From NCBI RefSeq assembly GCF_022921055.1, contig NZ_CP095061.1, forward strand, positions 30,001 to 94,000: 64,000 nt of DNA, written 5' to 3'. The stretch comes from Hymenobacter volaticus. GTDB taxonomy: Bacteria; Bacteroidota; Bacteroidia; Cytophagales; Hymenobacteraceae. The notes under the pieces are model-generated. The model worked only from the letters and a program-made list of their open reading frames with translations. It was not told where the DNA came from and searched no databases. The stretch's first letter is position 1. Each line of letters begins with the position of its first letter. A program made the position numbers and the translations under genes. This document shows positions 20,301 through 28,821 of this stretch, piece by piece.

Positions 20301-23300
20301 CAGTGGCAGAGCTGGTGGTGGTATTGCCATCCTGCGGACGGGTTCGGTAACGGGCAACGGTTCTATCCTCGCCAACGGTGCAGCCGCTAACAGCAACGTT
20401 GCTGATGATGGCAGCGGGGGCGGTGGTGCTGGTGGTTCCATCTTGGTAACGGCTACGAACACTGCTGGTCTAGCCGAAGTCACGTTGACGGCTAACGGTA
20501 GCGCTGGTGGTACCAACACGGGTATTGCAACTAGTGCTACTGGTCAGCACGGCCCCGGTGGCGGTGGCGGTGGTGGCGTTGTTCTGGCTAATGGTGCCGT
20601 AAAGGCCACTTCAACCTCAGGCGGTGCAAACGGGACAACCACTGGAGCTTTTGCTTTCGGTGCCTCTTCTGGTCAAGCGGGTGTAGTAAACACGCAGATC
20701 AGCAACAGCATTGCTAACAGCACAACCGGCGCTAATTGCTTGTCGGATGTGGCAACTACGCTGAGCACGACTCAGACGGCAGTATTGGCTGGTGCTAGCA
20801 TCACGTATACGGCGCAAGTACAAAACCTAGGTCCTCAGCCAGCTACTACGGTAGCATCTAAAGTGCAGTTGCCAGCTGGTTTGCAGCTTACTACGGCCAA
20901 CTTGCCTGACGGAGGTACTTACGACAACAACACGGGCCTGGTGACTTTGCCATCTATAACTTCACTGGCAAATGGAGCTACGCAGACGTACCGCATTGTC
21001 TTCAATGCGCCTAACTACAGCACCACTATTCAGGGAGTAGCGAGCAGCACTTCGGTTAGCCTCGACGGAACGACAACCAACAACGACGGCAGCCAGAGCA
21101 ATGCTCGAGTTACTACGGTTGTGACGCTTCCAGTTAACGGCTGCGCCGGAACTCCTTATGGCTCAACCGCCAGCAGTGGGTTGTACACGGAATTCTATGC
21201 CGGCTACTTTGCCGATAACATGGGCTATTTCGCGGCCAACACCCCTGCGCTAACTCGGGTTGATGGTACTATCAACTTCCCTAATGCGCGGTGGGGTAAC
21301 ATTGTGCCGCCAGCTAGCGGTACTGTTAGCAACCCAGACCGGTTCAGCACCCGTCATCGGGGCAGCATCAACATCGCCACGACTGGTAGCTACACATTCT
21401 ACCTGACTTCTGATGATGCTTCCTATTTGTGGTTGGATGGAGCTGCACTAGCAGCAACACCAACTGTCGCAAGTGCAGCTATCAGCAACCCTGGTAACCA
21501 CGCGGTAGTTACTGTTCAGAAAACGGTAACGCTATCGGCTGGTCCGCACAACCTGCTTATCTTCTACGGCGAAGATGGTGGCGACAACAACTTGGTTCTG
21601 GAATACTCTAGCACAACGGCAAACATTGCCCGGCAAGTTGTTCCAAACTCGGTGCTGTGCGCTAGCTTGGCTAACGTACCCCCAGTTGCTCTTAACGTAA
21701 CGAACTCGCCAGCTATTCCGACCAACGCTGGACCAACGACCATTGCTTCGCTGGCTGGTAGTGACCAAGACGGCACGGTTACCAACTACGCTATTGCCTC
21801 TCTGCCAACAGCGGCTCAGGGTGTGCTGCGCTTAGGTAACACGGCTTTGACGGTAGGCCAGGTTATCACGGCCGCGCAGGCGGCGCAGATTACTTTCCAA
21901 CCCACCTTGGGTTTCATTGGCAATGCCACTTTCACGTTCTCGGCCATCGATAACGGCGGGCTGTATTCCAATGACGTAGCCACCTACACGATTCCAGTAA
22001 GTGGTGCTTCTGATGTATCGACTACGTTGGCTGGCCCTACGATTTTGAATGCTGGCTTGCCTTCGGGCACATACACTGCCACGTACACGAACAATGGTCC
22101 CGGAGTAGCTTCTGGCGTAACGCAGAAGGTAACCATTCCAGCCGGCGCAACGAACGTTCTCGTTAATGGTATGACTTACGTGCCTACCGGCAACGTGATT
22201 GATTTCGGTATGGTTAACACTCTTGCTAGCGGTGTTACCAACACGTTTACGTATAGCTTCACAGCACCAGTTACCAGCGGTTCTGTAACGCAAATCAGCA
22301 ACGTAACGACCACTTCGAACCAAGGAGCCAACCCAGGACCTGACGCCGCTACGCTCAACGTTACCATCAATCCGGTAGCAGATGTAGTCACTACAATAAC
22401 AGGTTCGGCTGCTTCAGTTGCCGGTGGGCAACCAGCTTCGTTTACGGTGACGTTCACCAACAACGGCCCCTCTACGGCCAGCAATGTGGTGGGCACAGTC
22501 CAGCTGCCAGTAGGTCTAACAGGTGTTACTGCTACCAACAGCGGAACCTACGACCCAAATACGGGCGTGGTATCATATGCCTCGGCAACCTACACTAACG
22601 GCACGAGCAACAGCTCGGTGATTTCCTTCACAATGCCAGGTAATGGTGCCGTGACAGCTACCTCAACCATCAACACGACGACCAATGAAGCCGGCCAGAC
22701 CGCTAACGATGTGGCTACTGCTACAATCAACGGAACGGCATCGTTTGATGTAACGACGAGCATCACGGGTCCTGCTACCACAGTAGCCGGCACCATGACA
22801 ACGTACAGCGTACTGACCATCAACAACGGACCTTCTACGGCTACTAGTATCGGTCAGACGGTGCAGTTGCCAACCGGCTTGACCAACGTGTTTGTCTCGA
22901 ATGGCGGTACGTACAACACCGCAAATGGTGTAGTGACGTTCCCGACGTTGGATGCCATTGCTAGCGGCGTGAAAGTGAATAACACGGTTAGCTTCGTAGC
23001 GCCAGCTTTCGTAGCACCAGCTACTACTTTCCCGATTTCGGCTACCGTTAGTGGCGACACGAACACTGCTAATAACACGGCGTATCTCAATGGTAGTGCA
23101 ACACCTGCCAACGTAGCGGTAACATCAGCTTCTACTACCAACGCGAACATATACACGACCATCACGACGCCGAGCGCCGATGCGCAGCCTGGTGCTCCTA
23201 TTACCTTCACGGTAGTAGCCGGCAACAAAGGTGCGAATACGGCTACCAGCGTAGTGGAGCGGGTTGCGTTGCCAGCTGGTTTGACTGGAGTTGCCATCAC

Positions 23301-26238
23301 GGGTCCTAACGGCGCAAGCAGCGCTAACTACGACGCTACCACGGGTGTTGTAACATTGCCAACCACTTCGTTGGTCTCGGGCGCAACCAATACTTACACT
23401 ATCACGGTGAATGCTCCTTCTTCGGGCATGATAGCCGCGGTAGCCAGTATTTCGGCCGCAACCAATGATGTGATGGTAGCCGACAACGTCGCTACTACCG
23501 ATGTAACAGTAAACACGCCTCTGGATGTAGCAACGACTATCAGCGGACCAACCAAGGTGAATGCTGGTCAGACGGTAACCTACACTGTGACCACGACCAA
23601 CAATGGCATGGTGCCAGCAGCTAACGTGGTGCAGACCGTGAACATTCCGGCTGGCCTAACCAGCGTGAGCCTGTCTGGTAACGGTACCTATGATCCTAAT
23701 ACCGGTATCGTAACGTTCCCGACTATTGCTAGCCAAGCAAGCGGCAACACTGTACTGAATTCTATTTCGTACGATGCGCCGGCCATCAATTCGTCTATGA
23801 TTATTGCCTCGGTGACGTCTTCTTCACCAGACAATGTTAAGGCCAACAACAGCGCGGCCGTAACGACTACTGTTGATGCTATTTCCGATGTAACCGTAGT
23901 TATCAGTGGTCCAACTAGCATTGTGCAAGGCAACCAGATTGATTACCTGGTGGTTACGACCAACAATGGTCCATCAATAGCGAACAGCGTTGTCACGCGG
24001 GTGCAGCTGCCGGCTGGCCTGGGAGCAATAACCCTTTCCGATCCAACGAACAGCTCCTATAACAACGCGACGGGTGTAGTTACATTCCCTACTATAGCAG
24101 CGCAACGTGCCGGTCAAGAGGGGACCATAACGAATGTTATTCGGTTCATCGCGCCAGCTGGAGTGAGTCAAATCAACGCGACTGCTAGCGTGTCAACGAC
24201 GAGCGAGGAAGCTACTTACAGCAACAACACTTCGAGTATCGTGACGACGGAAGTAGCGCCGACGACTGCTAGAACCGATCTACGCACGACCGTTACTTCT
24301 ACGCCTGCGACCTTGATAGCTGGTCAGTCAGCTTCGCTGTCGGTAACAACTACCAACGGTGGCGGCGGCGCAGCAACGGGGGTTGTACAACGTGTTGCGC
24401 TAGAAGTAGGGTTGAACATCACTTCTATCTCCAATGGAGGCTTGTATGACCCAGTAACGGGTGTCGTAACGTTCCCGGCTATCTCCTTAGCATCGGGTGC
24501 TACCCGTACCAATACCATTGTGTTGGCAGTTCCTGGCACTACGCCGCTGCAAGTGCGGGCACTCGTAACGGGCGACCAGTCAGATCAGGATGCGAGCAAT
24601 AACTCTTTCTTCCTGAACCTAACTGTTAACGCACGTGCCGACGTGACCACTACTGTGAGTGGCCCGACAACAGCAGCTGCCGGCGATGCCGTTACGTATT
24701 CGGTGGTAACACTGAATAGCGGTCCATCTCTCGGAAGCGACGTTGTGCAGCGGGTTACTATTCCAGCTAACCTAACGAACGTAGTGGTTTCGAATGGCGG
24801 TACTTACGCTGCAAGCACCGGTGTTGTAACCTTCGCTACCATTACTAGCCAAGGCACTGGAGCAAGCGGACAGGTAATGAACCTGATTAGCTTTACGGCC
24901 CCAAGCAGCTCATACACGGTAGTAGGCAACGTGAGCACTAGCACCACCGAGACGCTGACAACCAACAATTCGTCGACGGTGACAGTGGCGCCTGCTAGCC
25001 TAGCACCAATAGCCAATTCGGTTGTGAATGCGCTGCAGACGCCGGAAGGCAATACGGCGGGTCCGCTGTCTCTCTCAGCGTTGAGCGGTACCGATGCAAA
25101 TGGCAACAACACCATTGAGAATTACCGCATCACCTCCATCCCGGCTGATACCCAAGGCGTTCTTTCGCTGAATGGTACTGCCGTGGTAGTTGGCCAGTTG
25201 GTGAGTGCCGCAAATGCTGCAAACCTCAAGTTTGATCCGGCAGCCGGTTTTGTAGGTAATGCTTTCTTTGGCTACAATGCGATTGACAATAGCGGACTGG
25301 TATCAGCGGCACCTGCTCTCTATACCATCCCAGTAGGTCAGGACTTGAACTCGGTGTACACCCTGACTCCAGCAAAAGGCAATACCAACCCGTACGTGAA
25401 TGGCGATATCATTGCCAACGTGTTTGATGCCAACAGCGGTGTGTACAACAATGCTGCGCCACAAGCAGTAACCGACACAGGTGTTCGGACGGCTACGCTC
25501 ACGAGCGGTACGCTACCAGCCGGTACTACGCTGGATCCGGTTACAGGTATCATCAGCGTTACCAACCGCTTGCTGCTAGTAGGTGGTAGCTACCCAGTAA
25601 CCATCACGACGGTGGATGGTAATGGCGGCACCAACCCGAATACCTTCACCATCATCATTGGTTCGCGTCCGCTGCCAGTGGAACTGAAGGAATTCGCAGT
25701 ACGCGCCGTGAAAGTAGACGCCCTGCTCGACTGGAGCACGGCTTCGGAGAAGAACAGCGACCGGTTTGAAATCGAGCGTAGCCTCGACGGTACAACCTTC
25801 GTGAAGATCGGTACGGTACGCAGCCAGGGTACCACCCAAGCAACTACTGACTACGCCTTCACCGATGCTGGTATCGGGGCTAAAGCGCAGGGTGTTGTAT
25901 ACTACCGCTTGCGTCAGGTAGACACCGACGGCACGGCTTCTTACTCGCCGGTTCGCACGGTGCGATTCGAAGCGCAAGCCGCCGTTACTGCCAAGCTGAG
26001 CGTGTTCCCGAACCCCGCTACTTCTTCCGACCGGGTAGTAACGCTCGACTTGAGCACGCTGCCAAAAGGCACGTACCAAGCCTCGTTGCTCGACGCCACT
26101 GGTCGTCTGATTGGCACTTACTCGGTAGAGGGTGGTGTAAACAAAGTAGTTGAGGTGCAGACACTGCCAACCGGTACCTACCTAGTCGTGGTACGTGGCA
26201 ACGGCCTGAACCTGAGCCAGCGCCTGATCAAGGAATAG
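17329..26238 (+). CDS. Giant T9SS-exported adhesin-like protein with DUF11 repeats and PA14 domain (2969 aa)
   Basis: A secreted repeat protein, probably a cell-surface adhesin or matrix component. After a signal peptide (about 1-25, DAWAQA) come two related beta-sandwich domains (about 30-225 and 350-545), each closing on an ISWC/MTWC motif; one DUF11 unit between them; a cadherin-like domain (about 540-645); a glycine-rich region (about 840-1125, many GGGG runs); a DUF11 unit; a PA14 domain (about 1285-1445, with the segment YTFYLTSDDASYLWLDG), often sugar-binding; another cadherin-like domain (about 1450-1560); eight tandem DUF11 units (about 1563-2560, each with a TNNGP-like turn and a QLPAGL-like strand); a third cadherin-like domain; and a type A sorting domain (VFPNPA, final LIKE). 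Its ligand is not deducible. It stands alone with its own terminator. Confidence 0.92.
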   Translation: MRTILRFAVLLLAWLTLLRTDAWAQACTTTSTLNYANANTGDRRTATQTVGGTSFTFSNYTSSVPANQTNTFSVGTNNTYVSGQTLIWQLDNQGNSNPNSSSVTLTFARPVSNLTFQFQDIDSDVNFIDDLVFEAYVNGSTTPATLDATNFTTSTNNEHVSGGRVRGKGGNVAAGNANGNLTARMPANVTKLVLNYNNSAAYTANTSRLQTLGINSISWCAQADVYAQFTAAPDNGATGQSLTYTAQFGNNGPDVIATGVIRQVTIPNGATVTNNGGGTVFGNTITFPQVSIASGASTSVTYTYTAPTTASEYNNVATISTATQSSEPTANNTATSKVLVAPAADPCATALNTLIFGNRANPEDWKAHAQEGVPTSTAITKIGTSNYSFNNTPGTLQIGTLNNERILVWSNNFTEANGSTSVQFNFSRPVSDFSVEVADIDANAGIVLTSDFTDQVVFAGANGTTPVTPTLSSTGDVTVVGATATGVDDNNASTSATVRASFPRLITTLTITYRNGNAALDNPNAQTIGIRSMTWCRSAPIANDITNGSLPGGIGATPITGLSASTEGAVQSYTVTALPAAGQGVLYVNGTVLNTTTFPGLTLTPTQAAQLSFAPAATFSGNATFTYTVTDDKGIGDATPATYVVPVTATGASGTAAGCATPGRDLSVVGLTVNPDAYYPSAATQTLAPTATSIVVGAATGAQTDIAIGDLLLVIQMQGADIDITNTSAYGDGVPGGAANGNKDDVNFIAGQYEYVVANSAVTATAGGTIQLASPLKFGYQNAAATTATGQRRFQVIRVPQYINLTLGATITPTPWNGSTGGILAIDVAGQTNLNGFNLDVSGAGFRGGAGRVQTGANGNDLSYVTTTESGNNAQKGEGTAGTPRYVNSGNTTLVDNLLDGYPNGGSASRGAPGNAGGGGNNNVDNAGGGGGANGGAGGRGGNNFFSNQPIGGEPGAGFSVVNSNRLVLGGGGGAGTTNNGTGTPANGFASSGRAGGGIAILRTGSVTGNGSILANGAAANSNVADDGSGGGGAGGSILVTATNTAGLAEVTLTANGSAGGTNTGIATSATGQHGPGGGGGGGVVLANGAVKATSTSGGANGTTTGAFAFGASSGQAGVVNTQISNSIANSTTGANCLSDVATTLSTTQTAVLAGASITYTAQVQNLGPQPATTVASKVQLPAGLQLTTANLPDGGTYDNNTGLVTLPSITSLANGATQTYRIVFNAPNYSTTIQGVASSTSVSLDGTTTNNDGSQSNARVTTVVTLPVNGCAGTPYGSTASSGLYTEFYAGYFADNMGYFAANTPALTRVDGTINFPNARWGNIVPPASGTVSNPDRFSTRHRGSINIATTGSYTFYLTSDDASYLWLDGAALAATPTVASAAISNPGNHAVVTVQKTVTLSAGPHNLLIFYGEDGGDNNLVLEYSSTTANIARQVVPNSVLCASLANVPPVALNVTNSPAIPTNAGPTTIASLAGSDQDGTVTNYAIASLPTAAQGVLRLGNTALTVGQVITAAQAAQITFQPTLGFIGNATFTFSAIDNGGLYSNDVATYTIPVSGASDVSTTLAGPTILNAGLPSGTYTATYTNNGPGVASGVTQKVTIPAGATNVLVNGMTYVPTGNVIDFGMVNTLASGVTNTFTYSFTAPVTSGSVTQISNVTTTSNQGANPGPDAATLNVTINPVADVVTTITGSAASVAGGQPASFTVTFTNNGPSTASNVVGTVQLPVGLTGVTATNSGTYDPNTGVVSYASATYTNGTSNSSVISFTMPGNGAVTATSTINTTTNEAGQTANDVATATINGTASFDVTTSITGPATTVAGTMTTYSVLTINNGPSTATSIGQTVQLPTGLTNVFVSNGGTYNTANGVVTFPTLDAIASGVKVNNTVSFVAPAFVAPATTFPISATVSGDTNTANNTAYLNGSATPANVAVTSASTTNANIYTTITTPSADAQPGAPITFTVVAGNKGANTATSVVERVALPAGLTGVAITGPNGASSANYDATTGVVTLPTTSLVSGATNTYTITVNAPSSGMIAAVASISAATNDVMVADNVATTDVTVNTPLDVATTISGPTKVNAGQTVTYTVTTTNNGMVPAANVVQTVNIPAGLTSVSLSGNGTYDPNTGIVTFPTIASQASGNTVLNSISYDAPAINSSMIIASVTSSSPDNVKANNSAAVTTTVDAISDVTVVISGPTSIVQGNQIDYLVVTTNNGPSIANSVVTRVQLPAGLGAITLSDPTNSSYNNATGVVTFPTIAAQRAGQEGTITNVIRFIAPAGVSQINATASVSTTSEEATYSNNTSSIVTTEVAPTTARTDLRTTVTSTPATLIAGQSASLSVTTTNGGGGAATGVVQRVALEVGLNITSISNGGLYDPVTGVVTFPAISLASGATRTNTIVLAVPGTTPLQVRALVTGDQSDQDASNNSFFLNLTVNARADVTTTVSGPTTAAAGDAVTYSVVTLNSGPSLGSDVVQRVTIPANLTNVVVSNGGTYAASTGVVTFATITSQGTGASGQVMNLISFTAPSSSYTVVGNVSTSTTETLTTNNSSTVTVAPASLAPIANSVVNALQTPEGNTAGPLSLSALSGTDANGNNTIENYRITSIPADTQGVLSLNGTAVVVGQLVSAANAANLKFDPAAGFVGNAFFGYNAIDNSGLVSAAPALYTIPVGQDLNSVYTLTPAKGNTNPYVNGDIIANVFDANSGVYNNAAPQAVTDTGVRTATLTSGTLPAGTTLDPVTGIISVTNRLLLVGGSYPVTITTVDGNGGTNPNTFTIIIGSRPLPVELKEFAVRAVKVDALLDWSTASEKNSDRFEIERSLDGTTFVKIGTVRSQGTTQATTDYAFTDAGIGAKAQGVVYYRLRQVDTDGTASYSPVRTVRFEAQAAVTAKLSVFPNPATSSDRVVTLDLSTLPKGTYQASLLDATGRLIGTYSVEGGVNKVVEVQTLPTGTYLVVVRGNGLNLSQRLIKE

Positions 26239-26262
26239 CGAGCTAAAGTCAGCTACACAAAC

Positions 26263-26297
26263 AAAAGCCCTGTCGGTATCCGGCAGGGCTTTTTTGT
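26263..26297 (+). terminator. Terminator after the giant surface protein
   Basis: A 14-bp stem (26263-26276 with 26280-26293, one G-U pair) closes a 3-base loop and runs into a T-tract. The left arm starts AAAAGCCC, so it may also stop minus-strand transcripts. Confidence 0.88.
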
Positions 26298-26414
26298 GCC
26301 TAAATCCAGAGGAATGCTAGTGTGGCGCTCCAGCAAAACTTTAACCTCGACGCCTAACATATAGCTGGTGTTGCGGGTATATGTAAGCTGTCCTTCGCTT
26401 GCTATTTCACCTGT

Positions 26415-27401
26415 ATGCCTGCTGCCTCCACTGTATCCTCTGTCCCCCGCCCGCGTCGTCATCGTCCGCCAGCGGCACCCCTGCTCGACTACGACGTAGT
26501 GATAGTAGGGGCGGGCAGCGCGGGCCTGAGTGCCGCGCTGGTACTTGGCCGTTGTCTGCGGCGGGTATTGGTTTGCGACGGTGGTTCGCCTCGCAATGCT
26601 CCTTCTCCGGGCGTGCAGAGCTTTTTCACCCGCGACGGTATCAAGCCGGCCGATTTACTACGGCTTGGCCACGAGCAGTTGCGCCCCTACACGACGGTTG
26701 AAGTGCGCGCGGTGCGAGTAATAAACTTGGAAGCTGTACCAACTGGCTTTCAACTGACGCTGGAAGGAGAATCGGGACGAACCAGCATGTGCACCGCGCG
26801 AAAAGTGCTGCTAGCAACTGGCGTTCAAGATGTGCTGCCCGCAGTAGACGGCATGCGTGAATTGTGGGGCAAAGGCGTGCTTCATTGCCCGTATTGCCAC
26901 GGCTGGGAAGTGCGCGACGAGCCACTGGCCGTATTTGGGCACAGCAAAACAGTAACGGGTTTGGCTTTGCTCGTTAGCCGGTGGAGCAAAGATGTAATCG
27001 TTTGTACGGATGGTTCGACCAGCCTTACTGCCAATGCCCTTCGCCGCTTGCGCCAACACGGTATCAAGGTGCGCCAAGAAAAGATCAGCCAGCTAGAAGG
27101 AACCAAGAGCGGCAAGCTAAAGCACATCGTTTTCGAAAATGGGGAGAAACTTGCTCGGACGGCGGTTTTCATTCACCCGCATCAGCAGCAGCGTAGCTTA
27201 CTAGCCGAGCAGTTAGGCTGTCGGTTCACGAAGAAAGGTGGCGTGTGGGTCAACAAAAACGCCGAAACTACTTTCCCTGGCCTATACGCCGCTGGCGACG
27301 CCACACCCGGCACGCAGCAAGCCTTATTGGCCGCCGCCAAAGGTGGGCAAGCCGCCATCTGTATCAACGAGCAGCTAACCCGGGAGGAATGTCCTAAATA
27401 G
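26415..27401 (+). CDS. NAD(P)/FAD-dependent oxidoreductase, thioredoxin-reductase-like
   Basis: A flavoprotein disulfide reductase-like enzyme of 328 aa, cytoplasmic (no signal peptide). The FAD-binding Rossmann motif VIVGAGSAGLSAAL lies near residues 33-46, and the C-terminal FAD motif TFPGLYAAGDAT near 285-300. The redox pair is CPYC (Cys158, Cys161) within HCPYCHGWEVRD. That context, rather than the classical CAxC of thioredoxin reductase, places it in the TrxB-like group that also holds GliT/HlmI-type dithiol oxidases and many uncharacterised bacterial enzymes. No thioredoxin or natural-product gene is nearby, so the substrate is unknown. The first 25 or so residues are a basic, Pro/Ala-rich extension. 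A gap of 96 bp separates it from the SDR gene. Confidence 0.88.
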   Translation: MPAASTVSSVPRPRRHRPPAAPLLDYDVVIVGAGSAGLSAALVLGRCLRRVLVCDGGSPRNAPSPGVQSFFTRDGIKPADLLRLGHEQLRPYTTVEVRAVRVINLEAVPTGFQLTLEGESGRTSMCTARKVLLATGVQDVLPAVDGMRELWGKGVLHCPYCHGWEVRDEPLAVFGHSKTVTGLALLVSRWSKDVIVCTDGSTSLTANALRRLRQHGIKVRQEKISQLEGTKSGKLKHIVFENGEKLARTAVFIHPHQQQRSLLAEQLGCRFTKKGGVWVNKNAETTFPGLYAAGDATPGTQQALLAAAKGGQAAICINEQLTREECPK

Positions 27402-27497
27402 GAGCCAAGAGGCAGAGAATAAGCTACCTCTACCGTAAGACTAGCCACCGTCGTGCTTTTTGCGTAGAGCAGAAGCCAACCTCTACCGTACGACCTT

Positions 27498-28502
27498 ATG
27501 GCTGCCAAGAAAGCTGCTCCTAAAGATTCTGCCGCAAAAGACGCCACCACCCAAAAGCCTGCTGCCAGCAAACCTACGGCCGTTACGCCCGCAGCCAAAC
27601 AAACGGCGGCGGCTACATCTGCTCCCAAGCCGGTGAAGCGCCCTACAGCGAAAGAAATGAAGCAGCACGCCGAGAAGCTGCCTTATCCGGCCAAGCAAGC
27701 CGATATGAAGTTGCAGCCCGATATGAGCTTCAGCACGTACCGCGCCGCCAGCAAGCTTCAGGATAAGATTGCACTGGTTACCGGCGCCGATTCGGGCGTT
27801 GGACGGGCAGTAGCGGTGGCCTTTGCTATGGAAGGGGCACACGTGGCCGTGCTTTACAACGAGAACACCGTGGATGCCGAAGAAACTAAGCGCTTGGTGG
27901 AAGCACAGGGCCGTCGTTGCATCTTGCTCCAGAGCGACGTGCGCGACCCCGAGCAGTGCAAGCAAGCCATTCGCCGCACCCGCGCCGAGCTAGGCGGCTT
28001 AAACATCCTCGTCAACAACGCGGCCTTTCAGATGAGCGCCGAGAAGTTCGAGGACATTCCCGAAGAGCAAATTCGCCGCACTTTCGACACCAACATCCTC
28101 GGCTACATTTGGATGGCGCAAGCCGCCATACCGCACCTGCAGCCAGGCGACAGCATCATCAACACGGGCAGCATTGTGGGTCTGACAGGCATCCCGATTC
28201 TGGTAGATTATGCCTGCACAAAATCGGCTATCCACGCCCTTACCAAGAGCCTCGCGACCTACCTTGGGGAGAAAGGAATTCGGGTGAACTGCGTGGTGCC
28301 CGGTCCAGTCTGGACGCCCAATATTCCGGGTACGATGCCCGCCGAAGAAATCGAGAAGTTTGGCTATGAGGTGGCCCTGGCCCGCCCCGGCCAACCCGAA
28401 GAACTAGCTCCTGCCTACGTGCTACTCGCCTCGCAAGACGGCTCGTTCATGACCGGCTCCTTGGTGCATGTGACCGGCGGCAAGATGAGTTCCGATCAGT
28501 AA
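27498..28502 (+). CDS. SDR family oxidoreductase (YghA-like) with Lys/Ala-rich N-terminal tail
   Basis: A short-chain dehydrogenase/reductase of 334 aa, probably NAD(P)-dependent acting on an aldehyde, ketone or alcohol. The cofactor motif TGADSGVG is at residues 95-102, the NNAA motif follows near 173, and the catalytic Tyr238/Lys242 (YACTK) is preceded by the expected Ser (NTGSIVG). The fold resembles the YghA/glucose-1-dehydrogenase-like group, whose members carry a moderate N-terminal extension (KLPYPAKQADMKLQPDMS-like). Here a further 55 or so residues of Ala, Lys, Thr and Pro, similar to a histone H1 tail, are added in front; the ATG at 27498 is the only good start, so the tail appears genuine. 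The gene may share a transcript with the preceding oxidoreductase. Confidence 0.9.
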   Translation: MAAKKAAPKDSAAKDATTQKPAASKPTAVTPAAKQTAAATSAPKPVKRPTAKEMKQHAEKLPYPAKQADMKLQPDMSFSTYRAASKLQDKIALVTGADSGVGRAVAVAFAMEGAHVAVLYNENTVDAEETKRLVEAQGRRCILLQSDVRDPEQCKQAIRRTRAELGGLNILVNNAAFQMSAEKFEDIPEEQIRRTFDTNILGYIWMAQAAIPHLQPGDSIINTGSIVGLTGIPILVDYACTKSAIHALTKSLATYLGEKGIRVNCVVPGPVWTPNIPGTMPAEEIEKFGYEVALARPGQPEELAPAYVLLASQDGSFMTGSLVHVTGGKMSSDQ

Positions 28503-28541
28503 AAGTTACGTTCAAGTGCGGGCTAGAAAATATAGCACACC

Positions 28542-28688
28542 GTCATGCTGAGCGCAGTCGAAGCATCTCGCTAATGTGGTAAAATCAAAAGCACCACAAC
28601 TTCAGCACGCCAGATGCTTCGGCTCCGCTCAGCATGACTGATATACTTTGGCAACGGCAGCAGGCGAGGTGTTTCGACGAGTTCAGAA
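28542..28688. repeat. Composite intergenic repeat, copy A
   Basis: A forward half (GTCATGCTGAGCGCAGTCG, 28542-28560, continuing through AAGCATCTCGC) is mirrored by AGATGCTTCGGCTCCGCTC then AGCATGAC (28612-28638), so the block can fold into a long hairpin. A linker with TTTGGCAAC leads to a third, decayed half (about 28660-28688). The same three-part order recurs at 32953-33131. It occupies most of the 319-base gap 28503-28821; nothing else was seen there. Confidence 0.8.
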
Positions 28689-28821
28689 GGCCTATTGATT
28701 TAGCAACGCTAGCACACAGAATCAAGTGTGACGTGCTCTAGAGGACAGCCGCAGCATAACGCTTTTCCCATTGCGGCGCCTATCTTACCAGCAGGTGAGT
28801 GTGTAAAGCTCCGCTTCGGGT

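Noticed and set aside
20050..20700. Glycine-rich segment as a PE-PGRS-like or collagen-like element
   Set aside because: No GXY periodicity and the segment is continuous with T9SS cargo domains; simply a glycine-rich region of that protein.
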